A stretch of DNA of 64,000 nucleotides from Bradyrhizobium sp. CB82. Lineage in GTDB: Bacteria > Pseudomonadota > Alphaproteobacteria > Rhizobiales > Xanthobacteraceae. The notes beneath the pieces were generated by a model. That model worked only from the letters and a program-made list of their open reading frames with translations, had not been told where the DNA came from and did not search any database. Location: positions 4,779,001 through 4,843,000 of the forward strand of contig NZ_CP121650.1 in NCBI RefSeq assembly GCF_029714405.1, read 5' to 3'. Shown here piece by piece: positions 1-7,508 of the stretch. Numbering within the stretch: position 1 is the first letter of the stretch; every line of letters starts with the position of its first letter. Made by a program: the position numbers and the translations under genes.

Positions 1-248
1 TCGAGGCGTGCCAGGCGCGCTTCCGCCCGATCCTGATGACGACGATGGCGGCGCTGTTCGCCGGCATTCCGCTCGTCATCGCGACGGGGCCCGGCACGGA
101 ACTGCGCCGTCCGCTCGGCATCACCATCATCGGCGGGCTGTTCGTGTCGCAGATCCTGACGCTCTACACGACGCCGGTGATCTATCTGCTGATCGATCGC
201 CTGCGCCGCCGCTCCGAGCCGGGCGCCGTTCATGCGCCAGCGGAATAA
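1..248 (+). CDS. RND-family efflux transporter permease, C-terminal end (partial)
   Basis: Only the last about 81 codons are in the window, read in the frame that starts at base 3. The segment ETELRRPLG is represented here as TELRRPLGI, followed by a hydrophobic helix and the motif [11 protein letters not shown]. This is the usual end of AcrB/MdtB/MdtC-type inner-membrane pumps, covering the last two transmembrane helices. The family exports drugs, metals or lipids by proton antiport in a tripartite complex with a periplasmic adaptor and a TolC-type channel. The substrate cannot be told from this fragment. The tail after the last helix is short and charged, ending at the TAA at 246-248. The family assignment is firm and the subtype open. 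Confidence 0.85.
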   Translation, partial: EACQARFRPILMTTMAALFAGIPLVIATGPGTELRRPLGITIIGGLFVSQILTLYTTPVIYLLIDRLRRRSEPGAVHAPAE

Positions 249-286
249 CGGTTGTTGGAGCCCTGGGCCGAGCGTATAGCGGCTGG

Positions 287-1027
287 ATGTCGTACCCGTC
301 TGACGTCACCGCCGCAGCGCCCGAACCCGTCGCCGAATGTCCGCACTGCCAGAAGCCGATACCGCTGTGCATCTGCGACAGCGTCACGCCGCTCGACAGC
401 CGCGTCGCGCTCCTGATCCTTCAGCATCCGCAGGAGCAGGACAGGGCGCTCGGCACTGCGCGGCTGACGGCGCGGCATTTTACCGATGCGACGCTGCGGG
501 TCGGGCTGTCGTGGCCGAGCCTTGCCAAGGCGCTCGGGCGGCCGGTCGCGGATCCCGCCCGCTGGGCGGTGCTCTATCTCGGATCGGCGCGCGCCACCGA
601 TCTCGATAGCGACGCCGACATCATCGCGCTCACGCGCAAGGGCGAGATCGCCGACAATCAGCGCGCCATCCTGAACAGGATCGAGGGCGTGGTGCTGCTC
701 GACGGCACCTGGAGCCAGGCCAAGGCGCTCTGGTGGCGCAATCCATGGATGCTGAAGTGCCAGCGCGTGATTCTCAATCCCGCGAGGCCCTCGCGTTATG
801 GGCGCTTGCGCCGCGAGCCGCGCCGCGACGGGCTCGCCACCATCGAGGCGGCAGCCATGATGCTCGCGAGCCTCCAGCGGCGGCCCGACATCGCCGCGAC
901 GCTGCAAGCGAGTTTTGAACGGATGTTAACACGCTATCGCGAAGTGCTGGCCGAGACGCCCGAACTTGCACCAAAACCGGCAGGCCGTGGCCGCCGGCGC
1001 GATTTCCGCCGCAACCGCCGCGGCTGA
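287..1027 (+). CDS. DTW-domain protein, probable tRNA-uridine aminocarboxypropyltransferase
   Basis: A 246-residue protein. It starts with a zinc-ribbon-like cysteine pattern (CPHCQKPIPLCIC, about residues 15-27). The family signature follows as LLDGTWSQAK and a later REPRRDGLATIEA block. DTW proteins such as E. coli TapT (YfiP) transfer an aminocarboxypropyl group from S-adenosylmethionine to a uridine in tRNA. The ATG at 287 was chosen because the cysteine block begins shortly after it; the frame is open further upstream but there overlaps the RND gene. The C-terminus is an arginine-rich tail of about 15 residues. It lies 38 bp after the RND gene with no evident functional link. The family call is strong; the precise uridine target is not known from sequence. 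Confidence 0.85.
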   Translation: MSYPSDVTAAAPEPVAECPHCQKPIPLCICDSVTPLDSRVALLILQHPQEQDRALGTARLTARHFTDATLRVGLSWPSLAKALGRPVADPARWAVLYLGSARATDLDSDADIIALTRKGEIADNQRAILNRIEGVVLLDGTWSQAKALWWRNPWMLKCQRVILNPARPSRYGRLRREPRRDGLATIEAAAMMLASLQRRPDIAATLQASFERMLTRYREVLAETPELAPKPAGRGRRRDFRRNRRG

Positions 1028-1044
1028 CCTGACCGCCGAGGGCT

Positions 1045-1064
1045 TGCCCGCTGCGGAGCGGGCA
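1045..1064 (+). terminator. GC-rich hairpin after the DTW gene
   Basis: A perfect 8-bp stem (TGCCCGCT / AGCGGGCA) with a 4-base loop lies 17 bp after the stop codon. No T-run follows, so it is a weak terminator candidate or simply an RNA-stabilising hairpin. Confidence 0.3.
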
Positions 1065-1322
1065 GTACAGACCCGAGGGGATTTCGCCATCCCGTGATCG
1101 GGTCCAGGCACCAAGCTGGCGCATATGGTTGGATAGCGGCACCCCCGCCGCAATCTGAACGACCTTCCACAACCGATCGGGAAGTCGGATGAAGGCGGTT
1201 GCCTAAGTCCTTGATCCCCTATATCAGTCCGGCCGCAGCGAGGGAAAATGCCGGACCTTGTCGGAAATTTTCGGTCATCCGATCGGTGCTGGTGTCACCA
1301 GGATGAAGGTCTGCAACAATCC

Positions 1323-1351
1323 GTAGCCCGGCTGGAGCGAAGCGCAATCCA
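1323..1351. repeat. Dispersed intergenic repeat fragment
   Basis: The stretch GTAGCCCGGCTGGAGCGAAG and the following CGCAATCCAGG resembles a common Bradyrhizobium intergenic repeat. It abuts the ATPase remnant. The rest of 1065-1322 shows no convincing gene or signal. Confidence 0.35.
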
Positions 1352-1353
1352 GG

Positions 1354-1783
1354 ATGTTCGAGCGCCTCGCGAAGGATGCAGGGTTACCGATCTATCAGCG
1401 CCTCGTTGCCGGGCCACAAAGCCGGAAAGTAAGGACGAAACGCCCGCTCAGGAGCGGCGGAGAGGCTGACATCTATCAGGTGATGCTGCTCGCATTGGCC
1501 GAAACGGGACCGAAGCCTTCGATTTCCTACGAGGAATTGAGAACTAATCTTAATGCGCTGCTCGTCGAGATGATGCCCCAGAAACACGAAATTACCTCGG
1601 CGCTGAAACATATCGCTATAATTGCAATGAAGCCTGAGTTCTGAAGCGGCGATAGACTGGGATGACGATAAGCGTGAGGTTAACGTTAGCGATCCTTATT
1701 TGAGGTTCTATCTGCGATGGCAAGTCCGATCACGACGCAAGCGTGAAATCCCGCGCCTGTTGCCCGGCTCTGGGGACAGCTAG
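1354..1783 (+). pseudogene. Remnant of an ATPase-type protein C-terminus, frameshifted
   Basis: Frame 1 (1354-1644) carries a stretch with YEELRTNLNALL and PQKHEITSALKHIA. After a frame change near 1621-1645 the next frame reads AAIDWDDDKREVNVSDPYLRFYLRW (positions 1646-1720) and stops at 1781-1783. The 'DPY.RFYLRW' ending resembles the C-terminal part of a family of predicted STAND/archaeal-type ATPases, which suggests one gene broken by a frameshift and missing its N-terminal ATPase domain. The family assignment is from memory of the motif and is tentative. The remnant sits directly after an intergenic repeat and before nnrU, consistent with past rearrangement. Confidence 0.4.
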
Positions 1784-1914
1784 GCGCCGCTTCCGCAGCC
1801 CACTCTACGAGACCAGTGGCAATCGCGCCACACGCGGCTAAGCCGAAATCTCGCGCTCGGCCCGCCACCTTAGTCAATGGGGCCGGCCTGATTTGTTCGC
1901 CAACTATATCGGTC

Positions 1915-1997
1915 ACTTTGGTACCTCAAAGTTGTATGAGCCTTTAGCGAACACTATTCCCGCCCGTGAAAGTGTCGGTGTATTGTAAAGAACACCG
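1915..1997 (+). promoter_or_regulatory. Two inverted repeats upstream of the NnrU-like gene
   Basis: One dyad is ACTTTG-GTACCT-CAAAGT at 1915-1932. The second, CGGTGT-N10-ACACCG, lies at 1976-1997 and ends just before the G-rich region in front of the start codon. The second could be an operator or an mRNA hairpin affecting initiation. No FNR/NnrR-type TTGAT-N4-ATCAA box was seen. The rest of 1784-1914 is without a recognisable feature. Confidence 0.35.
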
Positions 1998-2006
1998 TTG
2001 GGGGGA

Positions 2007-2597
2007 ATGGGCATCGTGGCATTGTCGGTGATGATCCTGGGTCTGGTGCTGTTTCTCGGCGTTCACACCCTCACTGCGCAACGCAAACTGCGCGGTCGCC
2101 TGATCACCGCAATGGGCGAGGCGCGTTACAAGGGTGTCTATGTGCTGGTGTCTCTCGCAGGCATTGCTCTGATCGCTTGGGGCTTTGGGCATTACCGTGC
2201 GACCGGCTGGGTCCAGGTCTGGACGCCGCCAAGGTTCCTCAAACACCTGAACGTCGCGCTGATGCTGCCGGCGATAATCCTGGTGGCGGCGTCCTATATC
2301 CGCGGACGTATCTATGCGACGGTCAAGCATCCGATGCTGGCCGGCGTCAAATTGTGGGCGTTCGGGCATCTCTTGGCCAATGGTGATCTCGGCGGGATCA
2401 TTCTTTTTGGTTCGATCCTGGGCTGGGCCGTGTACGATCGGATTTCGCTCAAGCACCGCGCCGACCAAGGCAGCCCATCGATTCCGGTCGGAGGGATCGC
2501 CAAGGACCTGATCGCGGTTGCGGTCGGCGTTGCTGCCTATCTAGCGATCACCTTTGATTCCCATCCCGTACTGATCGGCGTTCCTGCGGTGAGTTAA
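2007..2597 (+). CDS. NnrU family integral membrane protein
   Basis: About 196 residues with five or six predicted hydrophobic helices. It has the family's N-terminal pattern LGLVLFLGVHTL and the block VKHPMLAGVKLWAFGHLLANGD. NnrU proteins were first noted beside nitrite/nitric-oxide reductase genes in denitrifiers. They are related to isoprenoid-metabolism membrane proteins, and their biochemical role is unsettled. No denitrification gene is nearby. The start is uncertain: ATG 2007 is used, but TTG 1998 and GTG 2016 are in frame, and the G-rich ribosome-binding sequence (about 2000-2005) would suit the GTG better. The gene ends only a few bases before an integrase remnant. Confidence 0.8.
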   Translation: MGIVALSVMILGLVLFLGVHTLTAQRKLRGRLITAMGEARYKGVYVLVSLAGIALIAWGFGHYRATGWVQVWTPPRFLKHLNVALMLPAIILVAASYIRGRIYATVKHPMLAGVKLWAFGHLLANGDLGGIILFGSILGWAVYDRISLKHRADQGSPSIPVGGIAKDLIAVAVGVAAYLAITFDSHPVLIGVPAVS

Positions 2598-2627
2598 AGG
2601 CATCGTGATCAGAAGCCGCCGAAGTCG

Positions 2628-2816
2628 GTGGCTACGATCTATCACAATCTGCGCCACACCCATGCGTCGCAGCTCATCGACGGGGATGTGGATATTGTCA
2701 CGATTTCTAAACGCCTCGGGCACGCCAGCCCGGCAATTACTCTTGCGGTCTACGCTCACATGTTTAAGAAGACCGACGCCAAGGCCGCCGCCGCTATCAA
2801 CGCGGCCCTGCGCTGA
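2628..2816 (+). pseudogene. Tyrosine recombinase (phage-type integrase) C-terminal fragment
   Basis: Only the last catalytic part of an integrase remains. It includes NLRHTHAS (the conserved H-x-x-R), RLGHASPAIT and VYAHMF with the nucleophilic tyrosine. The rest of the catalytic domain and the whole N-terminal DNA-binding part are missing, so it cannot be active. Homology starts about 30 bp after the nnrU stop and the fragment stops 85 bp before tRNA-Cys. Integrases often sit beside the tRNA used as the attachment site, so this is probably the scar of a lost genomic island or prophage. Confidence 0.75.
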
Positions 2817-2825
2817 CACTCGAAA

Positions 2826-2847
2826 GGGTGCCAATTGGGTGCCAATT
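2826..2847. repeat. Tandem 11-bp repeat between the integrase remnant and tRNA-Cys
   Basis: GGGTGCCAATT occurs twice back to back (2826-2836 and 2837-2847). It lies just after the integrase stop, and an inverted partial copy (TTGGCGCC) follows near 2867. Short direct repeats here are what one expects of recombinase arm-type binding sites. Confidence 0.45.
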
Positions 2848-2901
2848 TCATGGTTCGTTCTTTGAGATTGGCGCCATAAGTACTTGAAAACATTGCGTTG
2901 A

Positions 2902-2975
2902 GGCCACGTGGCGGAGTGGTTACGCAGCGGTCTGCAAAACCGTTTACTCCGGTTCAATTCCGGACGTGGCCTCCA
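2902..2975 (+). tRNA. tRNA-Cys (GCA)
   Basis: The acceptor stem GGCCACG pairs with CGTGGCC. The anticodon loop is CTGCAAA, with GCA anticodon at 2933-2935. The T-arm has GGTTCAATTCC and the 3' CCA is encoded (2973-2975). All four stems can be drawn. The neighbouring integrase fragment and repeats suggest it served as an integration site. Confidence 0.95.
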
Positions 2976-3161
2976 TCACAAACTCCTGATTTCCCAGCAT
3001 AATTACGCCAGCGCGCCGGTCTTTTTCCGCCGGAGGATGCGGCGCGTCCGGAACTCACCCGGATTTGTCCGGGGTTGGCGGCTAACCGCGATTCAGGTGC
3101 CTTGGCATGAAGATCGCATTACCCAGATGATGAATCCGAAGCCTCGAATCCTGGAGCGCAT

Positions 3162-3314
3162 GTGGGCGAGATTGTCCGATTTATTCCGAAGTCCGAGCTC
3201 GAGCGGGCCCGTCTGATACGAGAAGCCCGCGCAATCTACGAGAGCATCTTTCCGTCCGCAGAACCCGTCAAGGAGCCGCGCGCGTCGGAAGACCAGTCCG
3301 GGACTCGAAGCTGA
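3162..3314 (+). CDS. Small hypothetical protein (possible, GTG start)
   Basis: An open frame runs from 3111 to the TGA at 3312-3314. It has no ATG, and the GTG at 3162 would give 50 residues. The sequence is charged and helix-like, with VRFIPKSELERARLIREARA near the start and a P/E/S-rich tail. An ATG-started frame (3107) in another phase stops after seven codons, so this may be a frameshifted small gene. It resembles small proteins of unknown function in Bradyrhizobium, from memory only. Confidence 0.35.
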   Translation: MGEIVRFIPKSELERARLIREARAIYESIFPSAEPVKEPRASEDQSGTRS

Positions 3315-3380
3315 TTGCTTGTCTCCGCCGTTCTGGCTGGCGGACGTGGCGAAGCGGGAGAAGGGCGCGAGACGTTGCGC

Positions 3381-3560
3381 TCAGCTGGCGGCGTACCATC
3401 CATCCGGAAAAGGCAGCAGCGGCCAGGCGCCCTCGTTGTCGTTGGCGGCTTTGGGCGGCGCGTCGAATTTCCACGTGCGGGGCACGAATTCCTCCTCCGG
3501 CACGGGCTCGATCTCGGCCCGCACGGCATCCAGCAGCAAGTTGAATTCGGCTTCGCTCAT
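3381..3560 (-). CDS. Conserved small hypothetical protein
   Basis: A 59-residue acidic protein without signal peptide or membrane segment. Features seen are an N-terminal helix (AEFNLLLDAVRAEIEPV), an FVPRTWKF segment and an aromatic C-terminal end (FPDGWYAAS). The start ATG (3558-3560) has a good GGAG ribosome binding site 6-9 bp upstream (CCGGAGAG). It is convergent with the small open frame at 3162-3314. No function can be assigned. Confidence 0.6.
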   Translation of the reverse strand: MSEAEFNLLLDAVRAEIEPVPEEEFVPRTWKFDAPPKAANDNEGAWPLLPFPDGWYAAS

Positions 3561-3725
3561 CGCACTCTCCGGACCATTCCCGACGGCGCAAATTGGCAAA
3601 ACCGGCTTTTTTCCCAATTGAGCGGATCGGTCGAATTTTATCGATCCGGCGATCGGCGCTCGTTTGGTTAGTGATTCCCTAAGAAAATCCCGGACACAAC
3701 CTAGGCGGGTCCAGCGACCCGCCAG

Positions 3726-3741
3726 TGTGAAAGAGATCACA
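3726..3741. promoter_or_regulatory. Perfect CRP-type palindrome TGTGA-N6-TCACA
   Basis: TGTGAAAGAGATCACA matches the CRP/FNR-superfamily consensus exactly. It lies 84 bp upstream of the secreted Cys-rich protein gene at 3826, in the 265-bp gap 3561-3825, so that gene is the likely target. The rest of the gap shows no other feature. Confidence 0.55.
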
Positions 3742-3825
3742 TTCCCAAATGTTTCTTTCCCGTAGATCTGGTGTGACGGCCAACAAGAGGCCAGGGACGG
3801 GACGAGGCCGACGGGAGACGCACCT

Positions 3826-4086
3826 ATGAAGGCGAGGTTCCTGAGGTTCGCGGGCGTGAAGAACCGGGCTCGCCGGGCCTCGACTCTCGGACTATTCCTG
3901 ACGCTGTTTGCATCCGCCGCCTCCGCGCAAGGCACACCCGAGCAGCGCCGGGCCTGCACCCCAGACGTCTACCGCCTCTGCGCCGGCGAGATCCCCAACG
4001 TCCGCGCCATCACCGCCTGCCTGCGTCGCAACAAGGCGAGCCTGAGCGAGGCCTGCCGAGCCGTTTTCGAGCAGGCGGGCGGTTGA
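3826..4086 (+). CDS. Small secreted cysteine-rich-repeat protein
   Basis: 86 residues. A basic N-terminus and hydrophobic stretch end in ASAASAQG, a likely signal-peptidase site after about residue 35. The mature part has four cysteines in the pattern C-x8-C-x11-C-x11-C, within CTPDVYRLC and CLRRNKASLSEAC. This looks like the short cysteine-rich-repeat proteins common in Bradyrhizobium, whose role is unknown. GGGAG stands about 8 bp before the ATG. A perfect CRP-type palindrome lies upstream. Confidence 0.7.
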   Translation: MKARFLRFAGVKNRARRASTLGLFLTLFASAASAQGTPEQRRACTPDVYRLCAGEIPNVRAITACLRRNKASLSEACRAVFEQAGG

Positions 4087-4328
4087 GGCCGCGCCGCCCT
4101 GTGGGTTTGTGCGCAGCGAGTCGAGGGAATCGGCGCCGCCGGCCTGTGGATATGCTGCGGACAAAGATGTGTCTCGCCGCCCGTCGCGAGCCAACATCGT
4201 CCCGGATCCCCCTATTTCGATGAAAATTGCAAGCGGCGCCTGCAAGAAGTCTTGATCCGCGCGTCTTGAACGCCGCCCGCGTGCCGGCGGCGACTAATCG
4301 CTACCGTGCATAAGGATCTGGAACGTGA

Positions 4329-4676
4329 TTGCTCGGAGTCCCGGCCATGATCGGCGTCGCGCTGATCGTCGTCCTGGGCATCGTCTTCACCGTCCTGTAC
4401 AAGCGCGCCACGCGCGACGAGGCGTTCGTCCGCACTGGCCTCGGTGGCAAGAAGGTCGTACTCGACGGCGGCGCAATGAGACCCGCCGGCGCGACCGCAA
4501 CGCCATCGTGCGTGACAACGAGGTGGCGATCGCGCAAAAGGACCTCGAGGCGCGGCAGCAGGCCGGGTGAGGATCCCGTGAAGGCGCTGGTCGGCGCCGT
4601 CACCGGCAAGAGCAATGGCGTCGCACGCGAGGTTTCCGCGAGTGTGCCTGCGGCTCAAACCGACGCCGCAGAGTAG
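4329..4676 (+). pseudogene. Flotillin/YqiK-family gene with two internal deletions
   Basis: Three pieces of one flotillin-like protein can be read in order. The N-terminus (frame from 4329) has a membrane helix and YKRATRDEAFVRTGLGG up to LDGGAM. A middle piece in another frame, about 4475-4568, reads RRRDRNAIVRDNEVAIAQ and KDLEARQQAG. A C-terminal piece, back in the first frame (about 4570-4676), begins EDPVKALVGAVTGK. Intact flotillins have 450-600 residues with an SPFH domain after the N-terminal helix; here the SPFH domain and most of the coiled coil are gone. The order of the pieces argues for two deletions in a once complete gene, not for a short new gene. An ATG at 4347 could still give a truncated 109-residue membrane protein. 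Confidence 0.65.
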
Positions 4677-4893
4677 GCAACGAATGTGTCGGCTATGAAT
4701 GCCCATTCATTGCTGGCATGAGCCCTAGTCGATAAGAACAGGCCGTGCGCTTCTCGCGTGGCGCACCGTTCCGGAGCGCAGATCGATCGTGTTGTTGAAC
4801 CTCTCGATCGCGCTCCGGACGAACCTTGCCGGCAACGCCATTGGTTGCCCAGGGAGTTGCGGCGCCGGACGTTCTTTTGATCGGGGCTTTCTC

Positions 4894-5259
4894 ATGAAAT
4901 ATTTTCTTGCTGCACTCATTGCGTTCGGCCTCTCGATCGCAGCCGCGCCGTCGCAGGCCGCAGATTCCCGCAACGTCTCCGTCGTCAACGAGACCGGTTA
5001 CGCCATCAAGTTCCTCGGCTTCAATTCGCTGGACGATGGTCAGGACGAATGGGACAACGAACTCGACAAAGTCTTGCAGAACCAGGCAAGCACTTACGTC
5101 GAGTTCGACGACGACGATGAAGGATGCGTCTGGAACATTCGTGTCGACTGGCAGAACTACAACGAGGCCGTGCTGTGGAAGAACGTCAACCTCTGCAAGT
5201 TCGTGCTGAGCCTGCGCTACGACCCCGGCACCAAGACGACCTCCTTCGTCGCGGAGTGA
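4894..5259 (+). CDS. Small secreted hypothetical protein
   Basis: 121 residues. The signal peptide (LAALIAFGLSIAAAPSQA) is probably cleaved near residue 23. The mature domain is acidic, with an Asp-rich stretch (EFDDDDEG), two cysteines and several tryptophans, and predicted beta strands (VSVVNETGYAIKFLGFN). It resembles small periplasmic proteins of unknown function in Bradyrhizobium. The ATG at 4894 was chosen because it begins the signal peptide; an upstream GTG in frame would add 35 unlike residues. The next feature downstream is the IS1182-type element. Confidence 0.65.
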   Translation: MKYFLAALIAFGLSIAAAPSQAADSRNVSVVNETGYAIKFLGFNSLDDGQDEWDNELDKVLQNQASTYVEFDDDDEGCVWNIRVDWQNYNEAVLWKNVNLCKFVLSLRYDPGTKTTSFVAE

Positions 5260-5324
5260 GCGTCGGATCACGGCGTATGTGTGCCCGCGGCACGACCGGC
5301 GGGAAGGGGACGAGCGCCCTTCCT

Positions 5325-6865
5325 CCTGAGAGCTTGCCAATCTTTCTCGTTTTGCGTGGTCATCGAAGGATGTGGCAGTTCCTCGTCGTGGCAACGCGTG
5401 GGCTGGGCGGCTGTGGCGAGGTTGGGGGATGTCGATGAACGCTCCTCTATGCGCTAGCGAGGCGGTTGCCTTGCAGGATGTTGTTGGCGAGGGCGTACCA
5501 GAGCACGACGGCGCGGACCTTTTCGAAGCCGCGCACGGTCAATTGGCGCAGGTCCCAGTTGCGCCAGCGGGCATGTATGCACTCGCAAATCGACCGGGGC
5601 TTGTATCGGGCCTTGCCCTCTTCGCTCGCCATGCGCGCACGCCAGGCCAACACCCCCGGGCCGTCGCCGCGTCGCGGTAGATGGGGATCGGTGCCGTGCT
5701 TGGATTGAGTGGGCGGGCAAAAGATATCGATGCCCTCGGCGTGCGCCCACTCGATGTCCTCGGCACTGCCAAAGCCGCCATCGACGAGATGGTCCTTGGG
5801 CAACCCGCCAGGACGCGCGCGCTGCCGCTCCAGCATGGGCCGCATCAGGCCGCGGTCGGACCCGGTGTTGCAGACCTTGATGTCAACGACGATCGGCTGG
5901 CCGGCGGCACTCGTCACCTGCACGTTGTAGGCGGGGCGGAAGCCGCCGTCGGCCATCTTCATGACCCGTGCGTCGGCGTCCGTCGTGGAGGCCCGCGGCT
6001 CTTTCGGCTTCTTGCCGTTGCCGCGCTTTTCTTCGCGCTCCTTGCGCTGCTGCTTGATTTCGGCGAGCGCCGTCTGCGCCGCTTTGACGCGCGCTCTGCG
6101 CTCACGCGCGGCGCGCTCCTTGGCGGCCTTCATGCGCTGATTGCTAGCATCCGAACGAGCGTCAACCTCGCGTTTGAGGTCTTCCACCACCGCCTCAGCC
6201 AAGGCCAGGTGCCGATCGAGCGTCGCCTCCCGCCGGAACGAAGCGGCCCCGGCGCTGGCCCGGACCCGAACACCGTCCTGCGCCAGCGTTTCCAGATTGA
6301 CGAGGCCGACCTTCGCCAGCACCGCCAAATGCTCGCAAAGCAGCCGGTCGAGCAGGTCGGCGCAACCGACCCGGAAGTCCGCCAGCGTGTGATGGTTCAC
6401 CGACACCCCGCCACACAGCCAACGATAGGCGTCATGGCTCTCGCAAAGCCGCTCCAACGCGCGCGCGCTGCCGACGCCCTCGCTGGTGGCATAGAGCCAC
6501 AGCGCCAGCAAAAGCCGCGGCGATGTCGCGGGGTGACCAGGCCGATCGCCCCGCGCTTTGATCCGGCTCACTCAGGTCGAGTTCCTCGACATAGGACCAG
6601 ATCAGGCGCACCGGATGGTCTTCCCCGATCAGGCTCTCGATATCCACTGCTCGCAACTCGATTTGATCGCGTTGGGGCTCACGAAGTCGCGGCGCTGCGA
6701 GCGGCGCCGCACCGGCTTGCGGCTTTGCCTGCTCCGGCAGATCCCCAAACAATTCATCAGCGGCCATCATCCCTCCTGCGAATCCATCACCGCAAGAGAA
6801 TCACACAGCACCAGCTTTCGGCTATACCGCTTGCGACCAGTCAAAAAGATTCACAGCCTCTGAGG
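5325..6865 (-). mobile_element. IS1182-type insertion sequence, degenerate
   Basis: It encloses a frameshifted IS1182-family transposase on the minus strand. Imperfect terminal inverted repeats can be aligned: CCTGAGAGCTTGCCAATCTT at 5325 and, reversed, CCTCAGAGGCTGTGAATCTT ending at 6865, about 17 of 23 positions with two gaps. No clear target duplication was seen, so the ends are approximate. The right end is 82 bp from tRNA-Asn. Confidence 0.6.
5447..6770 (-). pseudogene. IS1182-family transposase, frameshifted
   Basis: The N-terminal part (6770 down to about 6570) reads in one frame, including QIELRAVDIESLIGEDHPVR and YVEELDLSE. The rest (about 6565 down to 5447) continues in another frame with RIKARGDRPGHPATSPRLLL, LAQDGVRVRASAG, VVDGGF-like VDGGFGSAEDIEW and a C-terminal DDE-type region. 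Family members carry a junction like 'LSE-LYxRIKARGDRPG', so a few bases were lost near 6565-6572. Neither half alone covers the N-terminal and catalytic regions, so the element is probably not autonomous. The total would be about 440 residues, normal for the family. Confidence 0.8.
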
Positions 6866-6947
6866 GCGAGGATATGACGAATTCGTCCTTTGCAAGCGCC
6901 GGAGGCTTTGTTATACGCAGCCGCGCGCGAACGCTGGTTCGCCCTTT

Positions 6948-7022
6948 TCCTCGGTAGCTCAGCGGTAGAGCATCCGACTGTTAATCGGATGGTCGCTGGT
7001 TCGAATCCAGCCCGGGGAGCCA
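6948..7022 (+). tRNA. tRNA-Asn (GTT)
   Basis: The acceptor TCCTCGG pairs with CCGGGGA. The D-arm has AGCTCAGCGGTAGAGC, the anticodon loop CTGTTAA has GTT, and the T-arm has GGTTCGAATCC. CCA is encoded at 7020-7022. The fold is complete. It stands 82 bp from the end of the IS1182-type element. Confidence 0.96.
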
Positions 7023-7186
7023 AATTCCTTATAAAATTCAGTATCTTGCGGCACACCTCTGCGCCGGCGCGCGAAGCCATTCACGCGGTCGTGCACGTTG
7101 TCTGGCGCGCGACATCGGAACGACGCCAAATCGACTCAATTCAAATCGAGGTTTCCTGACGCCGGGCTTACGCGGAGCTGATTCCG

Positions 7187-7366
7187 ATGCCGAACGTTCA
7201 GATCGACCATTCCCAGTTCGCCCCCTCGATTCCGCCCTCCGACATCCCCGAGCTCAGCGACGACGAATGTCTCGCGTTGCTCGCGCGCGCGGTGGAGACT
7301 CGCGATTCGGCCCGGCTGGACGAAGTTGCAGCCTTGATTGGCCGGCTCGCCGTCGCGATCGAATAG
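7187..7366 (+). CDS. Small hypothetical protein upstream of pcm
   Basis: 59 residues, acidic, with an ELSDDECLALLARAVETRD helix and a second helix LDEVAALIGRLAVAIE. It has no signal or membrane segment. GGAG is about 10 bp before the ATG. It precedes the PCMT gene on the same strand with a gap of 142 bp. It looks like a short two-helix cytoplasmic protein, and its function is unknown. Confidence 0.55.
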   Translation: MPNVQIDHSQFAPSIPPSDIPELSDDECLALLARAVETRDSARLDEVAALIGRLAVAIE

Positions 7367-7508
7367 GAGTGTAAGGCGCCAGGGCCTGTGGTGGACCGGG
7401 CCCGAGGCTGCTGCCTTCGGGCAATCGCCGTGTTGCGTTTTGGCGAGGCATGTTCCAAAGATGCCGCCACGTTTTCCCGCGGCGCCGTCCGCATTCCAGG
7501 GTTCCCCA

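Noticed and set aside
2908..3216. A 102-codon frame starting inside tRNA-Cys
   Set aside because: It overlaps the tRNA and has no protein-like features or ribosome binding site.
5681..6877. A 398-codon plus-strand frame inside the IS1182-type element
   Set aside because: It is the antisense of the transposase; the real gene is on the minus strand.
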